Of a DNA stretch of 64,000 nt, positions 59,215 to 64,000 are shown piece after piece. A model generated the notes under the pieces. The model saw only the letters and a list, made by a program, of their open reading frames with translations, ran no database searches and had not been told where the DNA came from. Source of the stretch: Akebia trifoliata. Taxonomy: Eukaryota; Streptophyta; Magnoliopsida; Ranunculales; Lardizabalaceae. Numbering within the stretch: position 1 is the stretch's first letter; every line of letters starts with the position of its first letter. The DNA is taken from positions 5,931,595 to 5,995,594 of the forward strand of contig CM030706.1 of assembly GCA_017979445.1 (NCBI GenBank). Direction: 5' to 3'. The translations under genes were made by a program, and so were the position numbers.

Positions 59215-60075
59215 TAAGATAGAAGAGAAGAATATAATTTTACATTATTTTAAAATTTAATTAAATTTTAAAATGCTTTTCTCCTTTTTTGGGACACAAA
59301 TTATTTTTGTGTCCACATCCATTCAAAAATAATTTTGATAAAATAACGCACTTTTTGGCACACACCCACCCTTTCTCTCTCTTGCCCATAATGAAAAGAA
59401 AAGAGAAATTTTTTTATCCGATTACCTTGAACTTAATTTTTATTTTTAAAATAATTATTTTTCATCGTTGAATTTTATTTTTAAATTTAGGTGCTCGGTA
59501 GCCGTCCGTTTTCAATGCCTTGGATCAAATTCAATGTTTAAAAAAAATCATTTTTATTAATGTGATAATCAATGTGGGCCTAATGACCTTTTTTTAAGAT
59601 TTGAAATCTTAAAAAATAAATATGTGGGCAGAGGACGTTCGGTCAAGAGAGAGAAGCATTCTCTCTATTGCTGATGTCATTTGTGCCACATGTCAGATGC
59701 CTGTTGGGCTGTGAGCAAACACGTTTAGGGGCGTCAAGGGCCTGCATCGAAAACGGCAATATATTATTATCAGCAATCAATCAAAAATCTTATCCCAAAT
59801 AGTTGGGTCAATAACATAATTCTCGTTTTGTTTTTCAACATTTTACATAAAAATGAAATATTTCTACATTATCTTAAAATCTAATCAAATTTTAAATCTT
59901 GATTTTATTTCTTGGGTACACATAAAGTATTTACACGTCCCCATCAATTAACAACACCTTATGAAAATTACTTGGGGCCAGTAATATCTCTTGTTTTGTT
60001 GATCAGCACTTTATATGAAAATGTGATAATTTCACATTATTTTAAAATCCAATTAAAGTTTCTTTTAATGGATTA
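59215..60075. repeat. Three diverged copies of a short dispersed repeat
   Basis: acattattttaaaatttaat (59240), acattatcttaaaatctaat (59866) and acattattttaaaatccaat (60034), the first two followed by a ggGACACA/ggGTACACA segment. Unidentified. Confidence 0.5.
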
Positions 60076-60364
60076 GGTGCTTGGCCTTCGATGTAATAAT
60101 TAAATAAATTCTCCATATAATCACTAAAGCCATTGCTAAAGTTATTGTTTTTGAATGGCTGACTATTAACAGATATTTTATCGAGAAATTTTTTAGTGCT
60201 CGATACAATTGGAGAACGAGTCATTGAGATTGAAAGAGAAATATAAATTTCCAAAAGATTTGTAATTATCAAATGGTGCGCATCTGTTCACATATTCGAC
60301 TTTAATATGGACCACAGGTTTGGACCCATTTCTTGATTCCTTTTCGGTCATCCCATCCACTCTC

Positions 60365-60680
60365 ATTTATCATATTTTTGTGACAAAAATCTGCGATTTT
60401 ATGAAAAAATTGTGATTTTAATAATTGTTGATTATATCACGATGTTTTTAAAAAATTGCGAAGTTTTTGAAATAATCTGAGATTTTTCAGAAAAATTAGG
60501 ATTAGTTGACTATTTTTATTTTTAGTATTGTTTAACTGTTATATCATCGTTTAATATATGAAATACATTTATTATTATATTTTTTAATGTATTCGATGTT
60601 TTCCTGACCTTATCGACTTTTTTGAAAGTTTTCTCTTGTCGAATTAACCTGATGTTGACACTATATTTACAATCATGATC
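60365..60680. repeat. Decayed inverted copy of the 44943 hAT MITE family
   Basis: tttttgtgacaaaaatctgc, then aaaatttgtgatt-like blocks and tccttatcgactttt-like blocks in reverse order relative to 46055-46348. Ends are lost. Confidence 0.4.
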
Positions 60681-61739
60681 TAGTTACATGTTTGCTTATG
60701 ATTAAATGATTTTTTTTACCTCACACTTAATTGTTTCAATTTGTGATTATCTTGTTTGAGTCGATAAAAATAACAAAAGCAGTAAAATAATTACCAAAAT
60801 GGCATTATATCCTTTTTCATAATTTTATTTTACAAAAATGATTATCTGATGTACGCTAGGTTTTCAGAGTTTAGACAATATGATGAACTTACCTTATGCT
60901 CTTAAGTTTTTTGTTTTTTTATTTTTATTTTAATGACGGGTCCCCACGGGGTTGTTTGAACTTACGTCCGACTAAGGGGATCGAAAGAGCCAAGGCATAT
61001 GGGTCCCTCCCTCGAGCATGTGTAACACCCCCGTATCACACACATCAGGTAAGTGACGATGCATTCTTGTGGGTGGTCCCGAGTAAATATTGCTCATACT
61101 AGATATTGAACTCACAACCTCCAGACTCTCACAGTCTATTCTTAAGTTAAATGTTGGTTCATGTAACGGTAACTAAGTAAATAGCAAATGAGATTGTACA
61201 TTATTGTAAAAAAAATAAAAAAAATTACCAAATTGGTTATGTTGTTATTTTAAAAAATATTAAATCAAAGTCTATTTGGCCCAGTTAAAAATACACAAGT
61301 AATATATGGTGTAGTACGTCACTTGAATAAGAAACTTTTTCGTTGAATCTAGCAAATTTTTTATTAGATATTGATATCCAGACCTGTAATTTATATAAGT
61401 CTTGAAGTAAGATTTGAATAATTTCTTCTGTAAAAAAAAAAAAAACAAAAAACAAAAAACACAAAAAAACAAATAGTCTAGAATGCTGTCTAAAGTTAAT
61501 TGGAGATCTATTAAGTTATTTATTTAAGTCAGAACATGTTAGGCTCCTCGATTATTGAAACTGGGACAGAGTCATATATGGTGATCTTTAATAATTTAAC
61601 TTTAAAAATAATATAAAATGCACATGTAAGAGAGAGAAAGCACCAGAAGGGCCGTCTATTACGCCAAACTTATCTGCCCAATCAAGTTTTTTAAAATATT
61701 TATCTGCAGAGTCATAAATCCATTTTGATATTTATTTAT

Positions 61740-61792
61740 TTGTACCAATTTATTATTATTATTATTATTATTATTAATTTTGTGTGTGTGTG

Positions 61793-61826
<34 letters not shown>

Positions 61827-61835
61827 TGGGGTGGG
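61740..61835. repeat. Compound microsatellite (TTA)n-(GT)n
   Basis: About nine TTA units followed by some 25 GT units with one interruption, then a G-rich run. Confidence 0.9.
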
Positions 61836-62269
61836 GGAGGGGGGGACTGATACCCATTTTGATAAAAATAAATAAATAAATACTAAAATAGATATATGAC
61901 CATTTTGATAAATATTTCAAAAACTTTGATTGGGCAATAATTTCAACAGAATACTCTATTGTTTTAATAAAACACCCTTGTTTTTACTTAAAAATGTGTC
62001 TTATATTTAATTCAAATAATGAATTGAATTTATGAGGTAATTTTTTTTTTTTTTGGAAACTATCTCGAGCCATGTGACTCCTCATGGCCCATGTCAATCG
62101 AATCAAAATGGGATTGAGTGTACGATCCATCCCCTTAGACAAGTTGTCTCAATGAAAATGAATAAGAATTGTGGTAGAAGCCAAAATATCACCCTAAATG
62201 CTAAAATGATCCTTCCGTAAGACCTCAAATAGAGATTCTCCTCAACTAATTAGCTAAAAGTGTGATATA

Positions 62270-62400
62270 CGTGAAGAAGTTACAAACTTAACTAAGTTGG
62301 TAAGGCTTGTGGAGTGTTGATGTCATGACCAAGGTTCATAATGCGTTGAACCCACCTACCTTCACCTTTACTTATTAATAATCTTTCTTAATTAGCCAAA
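62270..62400 (+). repeat. Possible tRNA-derived SINE
   Basis: taactaagttggtaaggctt resembles an A-box region and gaccaaggttcataa a weak B box; cccacctaccttcacc also occurs in similar form near 5170 in the carboxypeptidase intron. Confidence 0.3.
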
Positions 62401-62544
62401 AAGAAAGTGTTACATGTGAAAAATGATAGAGGAGTTATTAAAGACACACTCATAATGAAAAAAAAAAAGATATAAAAAAACTTCTTGAAAGAATATGGAT
62501 AAAACATGTATATAAAGAGTAAGATTTTCTTATGAATAATGGTA

Positions 62545-62640
62545 AAAGACCTCAAGATTCGAGGAAAAGCACATATGGTTCCCTTATACTTCCACACCAG
62601 GGTGTGTGATGTGAGGTCCAATCTTGAGGTCACTCCAACG
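62545..62640. repeat. Shortened relative of the 52420 foldback
   Basis: Keeps ggtgtgtgatgtgaggtcca and cttgaggtcactccaac from the right arm and a stub of the left arm (gacctcaagattcgagg). Confidence 0.6.
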
Positions 62641-63013
62641 CGACTCTTTATTTATTTAATTCATTGGATTCCAATCCATAAAAGACTGTGAAATTGACTT
62701 AAGCATAAGAATATTTTTGATATTCCACGATAAATTCAGAGATCAAACTTGAGATGTTGTGGTGAAGATCTCGAGAAGCGTTATCGTTGTAGAGAAATCG
62801 CTCAGAAAACTCATTTTGTAATCCATTTGTTTTAATTCATTTTGGTACAAATCTGACATTAAATTTATTTAACTCTGATCCAATTAGACCCATATCCTTT
62901 TAAATCCAAACCCAATCCTATATTATAGGATCTGATCTGAAAATCAATATTTTCGGATCGATCATAATCCAAATTGATTCAGTTGAATAATCAGACCAGG
63001 TTTTTATTGGAAT

Positions 63014-63227
63014 CCAAATCCTTGATCCGGATCCATAGTTCTCAGGATCATATTTCGGGTACTTAAATATGGTCCAATCCATTGGCAGACCTACTTCTTA
63101 ACATTAGTGGTGGTGGACCACCAAATCCTTGATCCGGATCCATAGTTCTCAGGATCATATTTCGGGTACTTAAATATGGTCGAATCCATTGGTAGACCTA
63201 CTTCTTAACATTATTGGTGGTGGGGCC
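63014..63227 (+). repeat. Perfectly periodic 107-bp tandem duplication upstream of ABCA gene 2
   Basis: Copy 1 63014-63120, copy 2 63121-63227, both starting ccaaatccttgatccggatc, differing at only a few bases. It ends about 590 bases before the ATG. Confidence 0.9.
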
Positions 63228-63639
63228 CACCATTATCAAAGAAATAATGGATATAACACACAGCCCATTTAATCAACATCATTTCAAAATTCTAAGGGTA
63301 TTTTCGTCACATAACAAATAATAGGGTATTTCTGGTATTTTACTCAGATGTTGAAAAACGTGTTAAGGGCATTTTAGTCATTTTATATAAGGGTATTTTC
63401 GAGAGAGAAATTTTGCAGGCAATTTCCTAGATACTCATCTCAGTAGCGTATTTCCCACTCGCTTTCCCACATGTATCGCTTTCACACCGTATTATTATAC
63501 GTTGAGTTCACACCGGATAATCTCCACTTGCCAACGTTAAAGTTTTATGACAAAAATACCCATTTACATTGTTAGTAAAGAAGTTGAATTATTTCAGGGT
63601 TGTTTTGGTAATTTAACAAACGAGGGAACGATAATGACC

Positions 63640-63647
63640 TATAAATA
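63640..63647 (+). promoter_or_regulatory. Probable TATA box of ABCA gene 2
   Basis: TATAAATA, about 172 bases upstream of the ATG at 63819, giving a leader of roughly 140 bases. Confidence 0.5.
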
Positions 63648-63818
63648 TTCATTTTCATTTTAAAATAAAGAAGATAGCTTAAGTTTCCACAGTTCCACCA
63701 AAGCAGAATTTTGACGAAAAACTGAAGAAATTTTATTTTCTCTGATTCTCGTTTTAGGAGATTTGCGAGGTTTTTCTGAGAAAATTTGGAGTCTTGTGGA
63801 ACTTCAGAGGAGCCATTA

Positions 63819-63896
63819 ATGGAGGATACTTCACATGGACATTCGAGTTTCTTCACACAGGCGAACGCTTTGCTTCGGAAGAACATCACCTTCCAG
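63819..63896 (+). CDS. First coding exon of a second ABCA (ATH-group) transporter, continues beyond window
   Basis: A 26-codon exon starting at ATG 63819 reads MEDTSHGHSSFFTQANALLR followed by KNITFQ, ending at CAG before the donor gtttac at 63897. The SFxTQANALLRKN pattern is the N-terminus I recognise from the ABCA3-12 (ATH2-type) half-transporters of plants, distinct from the ABCA2-type start of the gene at 49919. An A+T-rich leader and a TATAAATA element lie 170-180 bases upstream. It is oriented head-to-head with the ABCA2-like gene about 13.9 kb away. The rest of the gene lies outside the window, so neither function nor integrity can be judged. Confidence 0.8.
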
Positions 63897-64000
63897 GTTT
63901 ACACTTCGTTCCTTTTTTTATTCTTTAATTTTGATCTCGATCTGTTTTTTTTCTTCCAAAAGTTTTGAGTTTGTAGGTTTTTGGATCTCCTTAGGGGAGA

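Noticed and set aside
58943..59260. Open frame rich in Cys, Val and Gly
   Set aside because: Produced by a GTGTGT-rich low-complexity stretch.
1..64000. CRISPR array, rRNA genes or bacterial operon
   Set aside because: No regularly spaced identical repeats, no rRNA-like sequence, and all genes have spliceosomal introns.

Overview
This is nuclear DNA from a dicot plant. Evidence: AT-rich spacers, GT-AG introns with T-rich tracts, plant-specific families (IQD calmodulin-binding proteins, serine carboxypeptidase-like proteins, the ATH group of ABCA transporters), and abundant MITEs, LINEs and LTR elements. No CRISPR, operon or bacterial signal is present. I cannot name the species.

Layout. (1) 70-5898 (+): last nine exons of a serine carboxypeptidase-like gene close to the SCPL45 type; one exon carries an apparent 1-nt deletion. 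(2) 6733-11637 (-): a six-exon gene for a 341-aa plant-conserved protein of unknown function, tail-to-tail with the first; its intron 3 holds three foldback elements. (3) 11.7-30.3 kb: transposon-rich spacer with a Harbinger-like MITE, a pseudogene copy of part of the IQD gene split by a 1.88-kb solo LTR, a LINE on the minus strand interrupted by a second solo LTR (TSD GAAGG), and older LINE remnants on both sides. (4) 31741-39129 (+): a complete IQD gene (562 aa, IQD31/32 type) with noncoding leader exons from about 30.55 kb. (5) 41441-49919 (-): a complete 16-exon half-size ABCA transporter (969 aa, ABCA2-like), tail-to-tail with IQD; its introns hold a TRIM-like mini-retroelement, two hAT-type MITEs and others. 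(6) 50-63.6 kb: spacer full of MITEs and foldbacks, some nested. (7) 63819-63896 (+): first coding exon of a second ABCA gene that continues past the window, head-to-head with the ABCA2-like gene.

The genes are independent transcription units, not an operon. The one functional grouping is the pair of ABCA genes, which resembles the arrangement I recall in Arabidopsis, where ABCA2 lies next to an ABCA3-7 tandem array. All exon boundaries come from reading splice sites, reading-frame phase and family resemblance; no transcript data were used. I found no undescribed multi-gene system. The most notable points are the frameshift in the carboxypeptidase gene, the IQD exon copy split by a solo LTR, the layered LINE/LTR insertions, the TRIM-like element in an ABCA2 intron, and the exon-end duplication in the carboxypeptidase intron.
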